A DNA stretch of 64,000 nt from Streptomyces seoulensis (GTDB lineage Bacteria > Actinomycetota > Actinomycetes > Streptomycetales > Streptomycetaceae): NCBI GenBank assembly GCA_013364255.1, contig CP054936.1, forward strand, positions 5,424,853 to 5,488,852, read 5' to 3'. How positions within the stretch are numbered: position 1 is the first letter of the stretch; every line of letters begins with the position of its first letter. Made by a program: the position numbers and the translations under genes. This document shows, in pieces, positions 16,858 to 24,903 of the stretch. The notes beneath the pieces were generated by a model that was not told where the DNA came from, searched no databases, and was given only the letters and a program-made list of their open reading frames with translations.

Positions 16858-18512
16858 CCGCCGTTCCCGTCCGCCGCGTCGGGGCACCACCGGGTGAACG
16901 GGCAGTCCGCACACGCCTGACCTGCCTTGGCCGGGTAGCGAGTGTCGGCGTGCCATGGAGTGACGTACTCGGCCAGGACGCGCTGCGCCTCGGACACCAC
17001 ATCCGCAGCTGTGACGTCGAGTTCGGTGACGACTGGTCCGCTACCGGTCAGCCGTTCGAGCTCCACCCGGCAGTGGCCGTTCCCTGGCAGGACCTTCGTG
17101 TGGGCGAGCAGCACGGCGAGGGCCAGTTGTGGATGCTGGTCCAGCAGGTTCCCCTCGTCCGGGACTCTGGCGGTCTTCGTCTCGCGCACGAACCATCGGT
17201 CGTTCTTGCGGTAGAGCAGGTCGGTCTTGGCGAGGACGACGACATTGGCATCGGGGTCGTACGCGGCGGCCGTCTCCTCCGGATGAACCTCGGCGTCTTC
17301 GGGGCGGTCGCGCAGCGGGCAGACGAGGGCGTGGTCAGCGATCATCTGGATGCCGAGCCGCGCCTGGAGCCCGGTCACCGACCACTTCTTGTACTGCCAC
17401 TCCTCCGGCGGACCGGGCACGTCGTCCGGTGTACAGGGCCGCTGTGGGATGCGGCGGTGCAGGCTCTCGATCCACGCGTGGACGGCCTTGCCGCGTACGA
17501 CCGCCTCACTGTCCTCCGCCGCGGTGTCCCTCGGTAGGAGCAGGTCCTCCAGGTGGGCACGGGCGGGGCAACGGCGGTAAGAGCGTCCCGTCGTGACCGA
17601 CCAGGAACGGCGGTGCGCGTCTGATCGGCCGATGCCGAGGAGGCCCGGAACGGACGGAACAGCGGGGCAGCCGGCGACGGCGTCGCACCTACCGCAGTCC
17701 GTACCGGGCCGGTAGGCGTCGCCTCCGATTATCCGGTCGAGAGCCGCCTCGACCGGGTCGCCGTAGAGAGCGTAGGCATCTTCGCTCGTCCCTTCGAAGA
17801 GGATGCGGTGGGAGGCGTCGGCACAGCCGATCTCCACCAGGCGTACGAGTCGTGGGAGTTCGTAGTGGCCGAGGGTGAGCGGGTTCTTGTCCCAGCGGGA
17901 ACTCAGCACGGGGCTGCCGCCGGCCAGAACACCCACGGCCATCGCGATCTCCACCTCGTCCCGCGGGCGATCCTGCACCGATCCCGTGCGGACGATGCGC
18001 AGTTCGCGTACGCCGTGCCCGGCGTAACGCCGGTCGGCCACCATCTCCTCGTACACGTCCGGGGCACCGGGCTTCATGGGGCCCCGCTGACGGGCCCACA
18101 GGCGCGAAACGGGTCGCAACGCAGCGCCAGGCGGCATTCCGGGCGCTGCCGGTACGGCCGCTGCCGCGGTGAGGTAACTGCGGAGGGCGTGCTCGGTCCA
18201 TTGGTCGAGTCCGGGGTGTACCGGATCTTTGGAAGCGGCTCTCCACTGGGCCAGGGCGTCCTTCGAGGCATGCTCTCCGAACTCCATGAGGTCCAGCACG
18301 TTGTTCAACGGGACCAGCGGCCACTTGGTCAGGGCACGAGGAGTCGTGGAAGAGGCGGCGGACCGACGCGGGCGAGGCGCCCCGGGGCGTATCTTCATCG
18401 CCAGCTGCTGCGGGCATCGCTTTTCTCGGTTTCGGACATCGGCGAGATTGATTCGAACGAGATTGCTATTTCCGGTCATTGTGCCGGTGCTGCGTGAGTT
18501 TTCCGCCATCAT
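16854..18512 (-). CDS. Tandem Cas4/RecB-like Fe-S nuclease, first gene of pPIWI-RE operon
   Basis: A 552-residue protein that appears to hold two Cas4/RecB-type modules. The C-terminal copy is complete: C315, the motif-I histidine H345 in GKAVHAWIE, D431 in LAKTDLLY, E444-x-K446 in RETKT, a Gln near 459, and the cluster C534-x2-C537-x5-C543. The N-terminal copy keeps a matching frame of cysteines (C33, then C273-x2-C276-x5-C282, the same spacing) but no clear ExK, so it looks degenerate. Such nucleases are DNA exonucleases with a 4Fe-4S cluster. Two ATGs at 18512 and 18509 follow an AGGGGGG site; the second has better spacing. The gene is coupled to the endonuclease gene by ATGA. Confidence 0.75.
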   Translation of the reverse strand: MMAENSRSTGTMTGNSNLVRINLADVRNREKRCPQQLAMKIRPGAPRPRRSAASSTTPRALTKWPLVPLNNVLDLMEFGEHASKDALAQWRAASKDPVHPGLDQWTEHALRSYLTAAAAVPAAPGMPPGAALRPVSRLWARQRGPMKPGAPDVYEEMVADRRYAGHGVRELRIVRTGSVQDRPRDEVEIAMAVGVLAGGSPVLSSRWDKNPLTLGHYELPRLVRLVEIGCADASHRILFEGTSEDAYALYGDPVEAALDRIIGGDAYRPGTDCGRCDAVAGCPAVPSVPGLLGIGRSDAHRRSWSVTTGRSYRRCPARAHLEDLLLPRDTAAEDSEAVVRGKAVHAWIESLHRRIPQRPCTPDDVPGPPEEWQYKKWSVTGLQARLGIQMIADHALVCPLRDRPEDAEVHPEETAAAYDPDANVVVLAKTDLLYRKNDRWFVRETKTARVPDEGNLLDQHPQLALAVLLAHTKVLPGNGHCRVELERLTGSGPVVTELDVTAADVVSEAQRVLAEYVTPWHADTRYPAKAGQACADCPFTRWCPDAADGNGG

Positions 18513-18698
18513 TCCCCCCTCGGGACATCAGGAAGACCCCCTGGAGTGGCCGAAACGTCTTGGGGTCCGGGCCGTTCGGCTTCTGAGTGATGCGCTTTCC
18601 TCCCCGGTCGGCTTGCCGTATCGTACCCATATCGCAGCGCCCTCAGGGCGTCACACGAAAGTGTGCTGATATCGAGGGCTGGGTTTTTAGGGGGCGGA
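18513..18698. promoter_or_regulatory. Divergent promoter region of nuclease operon and caspase-helicase
   Basis: A 186-bp gap between two divergent starts, so it must drive both. It contains short inverted repeats CGCCC-TCA-GGGCG (18638-18650) and CACAC-GAAA-GTGTG (18652-18665, approximate) 35-60 bp upstream of the caspase-helicase start. No clean -35/-10 pair is evident. Confidence 0.5.
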
Positions 18699-21600
18699 AT
18701 GAGATTTCGTGGTCTCTTCGTCGGCATCGACTCATATGATTCCTCCTTCACCCGGCTGCGATTCGCGAAGCGGGATGCCACCGTGCTCAGTGCCCTGTTC
18801 AACGACAACTGCGACGGTAAATCGACTCTGCTCCTTGACGGTGACGCCACCAAGTCGAGGTTCGTGACGGAACTGCGTCACCTGGCAGAGGTCAGCACGG
18901 ACGATGACTTTGTCGTGATCACCTTCTCCGGCCACGGAATGCGTGGCGGCGCCCTGGCCGCGTGTGATGTCCTGCCGGACGATCTGGACGCAGGGGCTCT
19001 GTCGCTGGACGAACTCGGCCGGCTGACGCGGGCGATCCGGGCGCGCTGTCTCCTCCTGGTGCTGGACTGCTGTTTCTCCGGGAACGCCGCGGACAAAGTC
19101 CTGAACATTCCGCAGATCGACTGCACGAGTCGCGACGGGTCCGTTTCGGCGACGAGGAAGCTGGCCGAGCTTCGGGGACATGGATATGTCGTCATCGCCG
19201 CTTCCGGCCGGGATCAGGAAGCCTTCGAGGATCCGAATGTGCGCCACGGCCTGCTCACTCACTACCTCATCAAAGGGCTGCTCGGGCACGCCGATACCGT
19301 CGACGACGGTAAGGTGTATATCCTCAAGCTCGCTCACTATGTCTCCATGAGCGTCAGCTCCCACGGGCGCCATCTGCTGCAGAAGATTCAGGAACCCACG
19401 CTGGGTGGCAGCCTCTCGAATTTCCACCTGGATGTCTTCAGGAAGCGCGAGCGGTACCAGGAGACCCCCGACGCCACCCGTTCGGACACCGTGAACGCGG
19501 ATTTCGCGTCGCTCGCGCCGTACGGGATTCCAGCTCCGGTCCTGGACGTATGGCGCAGTCGGATCAGAAAGCTCAACCAGTTGCAGCTCGACGCTGTCAA
19601 CGGGGGCGCCCTCCTCGAAGGCATGAACGTCCTGGTCAGCGCGCCGACGTCGAGCGGCAAGACCATGGTGGGCGAGCTGAGTGCCCTGCGCGCCGTGGCC
19701 CAGGGGAAGAAGGCGATATTCCTGCTGTCCACCCGCGCCCTGGTCAACGAACAGTATGAGAGGTTCCGGGAGGACTACCACCCGCTCGGGATCAGGACGA
19801 TCCGCGCCACGGGTGAGCTGCGTGATCACATGCCCGACCTGGTCAAAGGCGACTACGAACTCGCCGTCCTCACCTATGAGAAGTTCGTCGGCCTGCTGCC
19901 CAGAAACCCGGGACTGCTGAACGTGGGCGTCCTCGTCATCGACGAGATGCAGTCCCTCATGCTGCCGGAGCGGGGTCCCCTGTTGGAGACCTTGCTCACC
20001 TGGCTGAGGGTGCGGGAAGGCTGCACCGACACGCCTCAGATCGTGGGGCTGTCCGCGGTTCTCGGTCAGCCGCGCGAACTCGCCCGGTGGCTTGGCGCGA
20101 ACCTCGTCACGGGTACGTGCCGGGGCGTTCCTCTGCTCGAAGGTGTGATGGGTCCGGACGGCCGCCATCGCCATCGGGACCAGACGGGCAGTGAGTCGAC
20201 CAGGCAGCTGCTGGAGCCCGAGATCGCCACCGAGGCCGAGACGGTCGGACCGGCCGCCACCGACCGGCTGACGGCACGTCTGGTGAGCAGACTGGTTGCG
20301 GAGGGAGAGCAGGTGATCGTCTTCCGGTCCACCCGCAGCCGGGCCCGCGGCCTTGCCGGCGAGTTCGCCCGCACCCTCGGCCTGCCTCCCGCCCGCAGCG
20401 TGCTCGCCACCCTGTCCGGCGGTGACGGCGGCCGGACCACGGACCTGCTGCGTGCCTGCCTGAAGCACGGGGTGGCGTTTCACATCGCGGACCTGACAGC
20501 CGAAGAACGGCAGATGGTGGAGCAGTCCTTCAGGAGCCCGGAGAGCGAGGTGCGCGTCCTCGTGGCCACGACGACGCTGTCCCAGGGCGTCAATCTGCCC
20601 GCCGATTCCGTCGTCATCACCGACCTGGAACACTCCTCGGCGGATGGGCAGCCGTACTCCGTCTCCGAGTACAAGAACATGGCGGGCCGGGCGGGACGTG
20701 CCGGCTACGACAAGAAGCTGGGACGCGCCGTCATCCTGGCCCGGGGCAGCGCCGACGCCGATCACAAGTGGCAGCGCTACGTCCAGGGGGACCCGGAACC
20801 TGTGGGGTCCGCGCTGCTCCACCCCGCCATCGACATCCGCGCCGTGATCCTCGCCGGACTCGCCGAACCCGCTGCTCTCGCCCGCAGCCGCTCGGGCCCG
20901 GACGTCGAACGGTTTCTGGCGGCGACCTTCGCCGCACACCTGTCCAGGCACCGGGGAACGGCTCACCCGTTCCCGACCGCGGACATCCGGCGGATGGTGG
21001 AGGAGCTGATCACCGGCGGATTCCTCGTCGGGACGCCGATCGGAGCGGAAGCTTTGCCCTACGGGCTGGTCCTGACGGAGCTGGGCAGTCTCACGGTGCG
21101 CAGCGGCCTCGGCGTCGATTCCGTCACCGCGGTGGCACAGGCGCTGAGGTCCGTGCCCGAGGGCCGGATCAACGGCGCCACGCTGATCTGTACCGCGCAG
21201 CTCATGTCCGAGCTGGAGGACGTCCGATTTCATCGGCTCCCGAAGAGGCGCCCGTACGGTGAGTACGACCGCCTCGCCGGTGAGCTGAAGAGGCGTGGGA
21301 CCGCCGCGGAGGTGCTCTCCGAACTCATGGGACCGCGGTCCAGGAACGGCGCCGGCATCGGCCGTGCACGGCAGAGTCTTGCCTGCTTGATGTGGACGGA
21401 GGGAATCAGACTCGCCGACATCGAACGCAGGATCGCGGACCAGGAAAAGACCACCAGGCCCGACATCCCCGGCCCGGTGCAGCACGCGGTCCAGCGGGCC
21501 GCCGATGTGATCGGGACGGTCATCGAGATCGCTGACCGGATCCATCCGGCCGCCGACCTCGGCAGCCTGCCGGACATCCTGCCCCATCAGCTCGAACTGG

Positions 21601-21851
21601 GCATCGTCGCCGGGCTCGTTCCCGTCGCCTGGCATGTGAAGACACCGCTCCACCGGCATGTCTACATCGGACTGGCCCGGGTGGGGCTCACCTCGCCCGC
21701 GGACATCCTCGCGGCCGATCCCGAGTTGCTGCTCGACTGTGTCGGCGGTGACCCCGAGCGTCGGCGAGTGGTGAGGGAAGCAGCCTCGGCCGTGTGCGGG
21801 GACACCGATGAGAGCGGTCTCCCGACGTCGTTCCAGGCTTCGGCCGACTGA
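18699..21851 (+). CDS. Caspase-like protease fused to Ski2/Hel308-like helicase
   Basis: A 1050-residue fusion. Residues 1-250 are a caspase/peptidase C14 domain: FVGIDSYD opens the first strand, the catalytic His is H79 in TFSGHG and the Cys is C125 in LDCCFSG. Residues 275-770 are a superfamily 2 helicase: Walker A APTSSGKT (315-322), DEMQ box at 415-418, motif V ATTTLSQGVNLP and motif VI NMAGRAGRAGYD, the Ski2/Hel308 pattern. The rest includes a winged-helix-like part and a C-terminal helix-hairpin-helix (LARVGLTSPADILAADPELL). The ATG at 18699 follows GGGGGCGGA. It is divergent from the pPIWI-RE operon. A likely reading is nucleic-acid sensing by the helicase that releases protease activity and host death; this is inference. 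Confidence 0.85.
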   Translation: MRFRGLFVGIDSYDSSFTRLRFAKRDATVLSALFNDNCDGKSTLLLDGDATKSRFVTELRHLAEVSTDDDFVVITFSGHGMRGGALAACDVLPDDLDAGALSLDELGRLTRAIRARCLLLVLDCCFSGNAADKVLNIPQIDCTSRDGSVSATRKLAELRGHGYVVIAASGRDQEAFEDPNVRHGLLTHYLIKGLLGHADTVDDGKVYILKLAHYVSMSVSSHGRHLLQKIQEPTLGGSLSNFHLDVFRKRERYQETPDATRSDTVNADFASLAPYGIPAPVLDVWRSRIRKLNQLQLDAVNGGALLEGMNVLVSAPTSSGKTMVGELSALRAVAQGKKAIFLLSTRALVNEQYERFREDYHPLGIRTIRATGELRDHMPDLVKGDYELAVLTYEKFVGLLPRNPGLLNVGVLVIDEMQSLMLPERGPLLETLLTWLRVREGCTDTPQIVGLSAVLGQPRELARWLGANLVTGTCRGVPLLEGVMGPDGRHRHRDQTGSESTRQLLEPEIATEAETVGPAATDRLTARLVSRLVAEGEQVIVFRSTRSRARGLAGEFARTLGLPPARSVLATLSGGDGGRTTDLLRACLKHGVAFHIADLTAEERQMVEQSFRSPESEVRVLVATTTLSQGVNLPADSVVITDLEHSSADGQPYSVSEYKNMAGRAGRAGYDKKLGRAVILARGSADADHKWQRYVQGDPEPVGSALLHPAIDIRAVILAGLAEPAALARSRSGPDVERFLAATFAAHLSRHRGTAHPFPTADIRRMVEELITGGFLVGTPIGAEALPYGLVLTELGSLTVRSGLGVDSVTAVAQALRSVPEGRINGATLICTAQLMSELEDVRFHRLPKRRPYGEYDRLAGELKRRGTAAEVLSELMGPRSRNGAGIGRARQSLACLMWTEGIRLADIERRIADQEKTTRPDIPGPVQHAVQRAADVIGTVIEIADRIHPAADLGSLPDILPHQLELGIVAGLVPVAWHVKTPLHRHVYIGLARVGLTSPADILAADPELLLDCVGGDPERRRVVREAASAVCGDTDESGLPTSFQASAD

Positions 21852-21933
21852 CCTGCGGCAGATACCGCGCCAGGCCCCTTGCCGGCCTCGGTGGGGGCGG
21901 GCGGTCGCCCCCGGCACTGGGAGAGGAACGTGC

Positions 21934-21963
21934 GGATGACGGTGTGTGCGGATACCGTCATCC
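21934..21963. terminator. Perfect 10-bp inverted repeat between convergent genes
   Basis: GGATGACGGT (21934-21943) pairs with ACCGTCATCC (21954-21963) around a ten-base loop. It sits 83 bp after the caspase-helicase stop and at the point where the leftward partner gene should end, so a two-way terminator fits. There is no T-run, as is usual in Streptomyces. Confidence 0.6.
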
Positions 21964-22421
21964 ACCTCCCGCGTCACGTCGTCGGATCGTCGGCAACGCC
22001 TCGTGGCAGCCGCCACTGCTTCCTCCGCGAGACGTTCAAGCACCGCGTCCACGCGCCGACGGGCGCTGCGTGGGTCCCTGTCGAGCTGTGCGGCGATGCT
22101 GTTCAGCCGTCGTTCGAACCGTTGGGCGCCGGAACCGTCCAAGGCGAGCGCCTGTCTGCCGACCGCTGCCATCCCGGCGGGCAGGCTCGCGGTCAACTCC
22201 AGCAAGAAGCTTCTGATGCTTAAGCGTGCTGTCGCCGCTCCCTCGTCCTCGGTGACGCCGGCGGCATGGCGGAGAGCGGAACCGGCACGGTTCAGGGCTT
22301 CGACGTCGTCGATGCCGAAGCCCTTCCGGAGCGCCTTGAGTTCCGTGAATATCTCCGCAGCGGTCACCTCGGGGTCCGCTGCGGGACGATGCTGTGACGG
22401 ATCAGGACGCGAGGCGGACAC
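21958..22421 (-). CDS. Small helical partner of the STAND protein, 3' end unclear
   Basis: A GTG at 22421 overlaps the STAND gene's stop by 20 bases, so the two are one operon. About 155 credible residues follow: a helical protein with IFTELKALRKGFGIDDVEAL near residue 24 and DRDPRSARRRVDAVLERLAEEA near 114. Similar segments occur in Streptomyces regulatory proteins; the function is unknown to me. The odd point is that no stop codon follows in frame. The frame stays open across the whole antisense strand of the caspase-helicase gene, to 18732. In the +1 frame a TGA lies at 21960-21958, inside the inverted repeat, so a one-base change near the 3' end may have removed the true stop. The lower boundary given here is that TGA. 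Confidence 0.45.
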
Positions 22422-24603
22422 GTGCTTCCCCGAGCATGATCGGTTCGAGTACGCCGTAGAGGCCGTCGGCCTGCCGCCACAACTCCTCCGCTGCCTCCCG
22501 TCGGTCTGCGGCCTGGTGGATGTTGCCGAGCCCGGTCAGCGCGCGCGCCTTCTCGTATCGGCTGTCGCACCCTTCAGCCAGCGCCAGGGCCTCCTCGTAG
22601 CAGGCCCGGGCAGCATGATGGTCACCCACTCGGAAATACGCCCACGCGGCGCAGTTCACCGACATCACCACGTCCAGATCCAGCCCCAGGGCGTGGAATT
22701 CTGTACGGGCTTCCCGGGCGTGCTCGACAGCGGCAGGGCAGAGTTCCATCTCTGCTTCCAGCAGCGCGACACCCCGGAGAGCGATCGCCGCGTTGCGCGT
22801 GTTTCCCAATCGTCGGTAGTAAGACAGAGCCGTACGCATACCGTCCATGGCCTGCTGGTGATTGCCGAAGTACAGCTCGGTCCAGGCCAAATTGGAGATG
22901 GCGTTCACGATGCCGTGATCGTCCTCCAGTTCCTGGTAAAGGACCAGTGACTGCTTGAAATAGTCGGCGGCCATGGTCAGATCGCCCCGGTCCGAGTGGG
23001 CGACACCGAGATTGCTGAGGCTGATGGCGAGCCACGCCCGAGACCCTGCGGCCTGAGCACATTCGACGGCTCGCACATGGGTCTCGATCCACGGCCCCCA
23101 CCGTTTGGTGAGGAAGAAGAAGTCCCGCAATGCGAAGGCCAGCTGCCAGCAAAGGGAATAGAGGTCGCTTTCGGCGGCCGTGTGGCACAGGGCCACGAGG
23201 CTGCGCCACTCGGATTCGAGCCATACGAGCCCTGTCGCCCGGTCGTCGAACGGAGCCGCCACCGTGGCGAAATCGTCGAGAAGGACAGGCGGCCGGTACC
23301 GCTGAGGAGTGAGCAGCTTGTCCGCGGCCACGGCGAAGCGCAGACCGTTCTCGAGCAGACGCCGGGTGGCTGCCCGCTGCTCCTCGATCGCCAGGCGGGG
23401 GAGGAGCAGAGACCTGGCGAACTGGCGGACGAGACCGTGCACCGTGATGCGCTGGGTCGACTCGTACGTGATGAGGTGGGCGTCCGCGAGTCCGTCGAGG
23501 AGGAGAGAGACACGCGGCAGAACGACGTTCGCCAGAGCCGCGACGGTGCGGAGGTCGGTGCCCGGCCCGGGATACAGCGCGAGCAGTGCGAGAAGACGGC
23601 GCTGCTCCGCCGTCAGCCCGTCGCACGACAGTGTCAGGGCGGCCGTGACGCTGCGGTCTCCGTCGTCCAACAGCTCCAGCCGATGGGTCTCGTACGAAAG
23701 CCTCGATTCCAGCTCGTCAACGGTCAGCATCGTCGCGCTGCGCAGTCGAGCGGCGGCGATCCGTACGGTCAGCGGCAGCCGGCCGCAGTGGTCGACGACC
23801 GCCCGGACGGTCCGGTCCTCGGCCCGTGCGGCCCGTTCCCCTCCGATTGCACGGAACAGCGCGTCGGCCGCTGCGCTGTCGAGGACGTCGACGGGCAGCC
23901 GGATCGCGTCGTCCAGAGCCCGCAGCCGTGTCCGGCTGGTAACGATGATCTTGAATCCCGGCTCGGCCGACAGCAGCGGAGCGACATGAGCCGCGCTCCG
24001 GACGTCGTCGAGGATGACCAGGAGACGCTTACCGGAAAGCCGGCTGCGCCAGAGATTGGCCAGAGCGTCCGACCGGGACGGGAGCTGCGTCTCCGGCACG
24101 CCGAGCAGCCTGAGCAGCGAGTGGAGGAGGTCCCGCGCCACGTCCGTCGATTCCTGTCCGGCGTCGAGGAAGAAGCAACCGTCGGGGAAGAGGTCCGCGG
24201 TGTCCCAGGCGCCGCGGAGCCCGAGGCCGGTCTTGCCCGAGCCGGGCATACCGCTCAGCACGCATAAAGAACCTTCGGTCCTGCCGGTGAGATAGTCGGC
24301 GATCTTCCTCAGTTCCTCCGAGCGTCCGGAAAAGTGGGAGGGGAAGGGGGGAAGCCCGAAAAGAGTCCTCATGTTGCTGCGCCTTTTCTTCCCTGTCGCG
24401 TCGTCGACGAGCGCCAGCAATTCGCCTTGTGCTCCCAGTGACTGGTCGCAGAGGGCGGCGAATTTACGGGTGGCCGGCGCGATTCCTCGTTCGACCCTGC
24501 TGAGATGGCCTCTGCTGTAGGAGATGATCCGGGAGAACTCGTTGAGGCCAATCTCCTGTTCGGTGCGTCTGCGGCGTAGCTCGCTACCGAAATGGTGGTT
24601 CAT
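22402..24603 (-). CDS. HTH-STAND NTPase (NB-ARC type) with TPR repeats
   Basis: A 733-residue protein. Residues 5-60 are an XRE-like helix-turn-helix. Residues 90-400 form a NB-ARC-type STAND NTPase: P-loop GMPGSGKT at 118-125, Walker B LLVILDD at 194-200, a TSRTR sensor motif and CGRLPLTVRIAA for the GxP region. From about 470 to the end come tetratricopeptide-like repeats (AISLSNLGVAHSDRGDLTMA and similar). STAND proteins are switches that oligomerise on ligand binding to the repeats. The ATG at 24603 has GGGAG seven bases upstream and is preferred over the ATG at 24618. The gene heads a two-gene leftward operon at the right edge of the defence island and could act as sensor or regulator for it; no effector domain is seen in the chain. 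Confidence 0.85.
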   Translation of the reverse strand: MNHHFGSELRRRRTEQEIGLNEFSRIISYSRGHLSRVERGIAPATRKFAALCDQSLGAQGELLALVDDATGKKRRSNMRTLFGLPPFPSHFSGRSEELRKIADYLTGRTEGSLCVLSGMPGSGKTGLGLRGAWDTADLFPDGCFFLDAGQESTDVARDLLHSLLRLLGVPETQLPSRSDALANLWRSRLSGKRLLVILDDVRSAAHVAPLLSAEPGFKIIVTSRTRLRALDDAIRLPVDVLDSAAADALFRAIGGERAARAEDRTVRAVVDHCGRLPLTVRIAAARLRSATMLTVDELESRLSYETHRLELLDDGDRSVTAALTLSCDGLTAEQRRLLALLALYPGPGTDLRTVAALANVVLPRVSLLLDGLADAHLITYESTQRITVHGLVRQFARSLLLPRLAIEEQRAATRRLLENGLRFAVAADKLLTPQRYRPPVLLDDFATVAAPFDDRATGLVWLESEWRSLVALCHTAAESDLYSLCWQLAFALRDFFFLTKRWGPWIETHVRAVECAQAAGSRAWLAISLSNLGVAHSDRGDLTMAADYFKQSLVLYQELEDDHGIVNAISNLAWTELYFGNHQQAMDGMRTALSYYRRLGNTRNAAIALRGVALLEAEMELCPAAVEHAREARTEFHALGLDLDVVMSVNCAAWAYFRVGDHHAARACYEEALALAEGCDSRYEKARALTGLGNIHQAADRREAAEELWRQADGLYGVLEPIMLGEARVRLAS

Positions 24604-24903
24604 CTTCGTGACTCCCATGGCCTTCGGGACGAGATCTGTCGCCGGTGAGAGCTGTGCGCGGTCGGCCGGGGCGGGAACGAAGTGGCCCAGCCCTCACGCT
24701 GAGGAGCTTCCCACAGGCGAAGCCGACGCGTTAGGTGTTTCCTGTTTCCAATGCGAACTGGAAACAGGAAACGCACGAGTTGCTTCCTGCGTACCGTGAG
24801 AATGGCGCGGTGAACCGCTCTCGCTGACTTGAGGAACCGCCAGGCGGTGGCGGGGCGCTGTTCGCCCGGGAGCTGAGCCCGCGCGCCGGTCCGGGGAGAA
24901 GGG
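24604..24903. promoter_or_regulatory. Gap at island/core boundary
   Basis: Three hundred bases between the STAND gene start and the end of the dehydrogenase gene. It contains the 14-bp inverted repeat at 24737-24772 and otherwise nothing I can assign. No second tRNA fragment or transposon end is visible, so the right border of the island is not marked by an attachment repeat. Confidence 0.4.
24737..24772. promoter_or_regulatory. 14-bp perfect inverted repeat upstream of STAND gene
   Basis: GTTTCCTGTTTCCA (24737-24750) is repeated inverted at 24759-24772 with an 8-base spacer. Each arm holds GTTTCC twice, so four half-sites are present. It lies 134 bp upstream of the HTH-STAND start and 131 bp after the dehydrogenase stop. 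Operator for the HTH protein and terminator for the dehydrogenase are both possible; the lack of a T-run and the internal repetition favour an operator. Confidence 0.6.

Noticed and set aside
18699..21851. Plain Hachiman- or type I restriction-type helicase
   Set aside because: The motif set is Ski2/Hel308-like with an N-terminal caspase; there is no HamA-like or HsdR nuclease domain in the protein or next to it.
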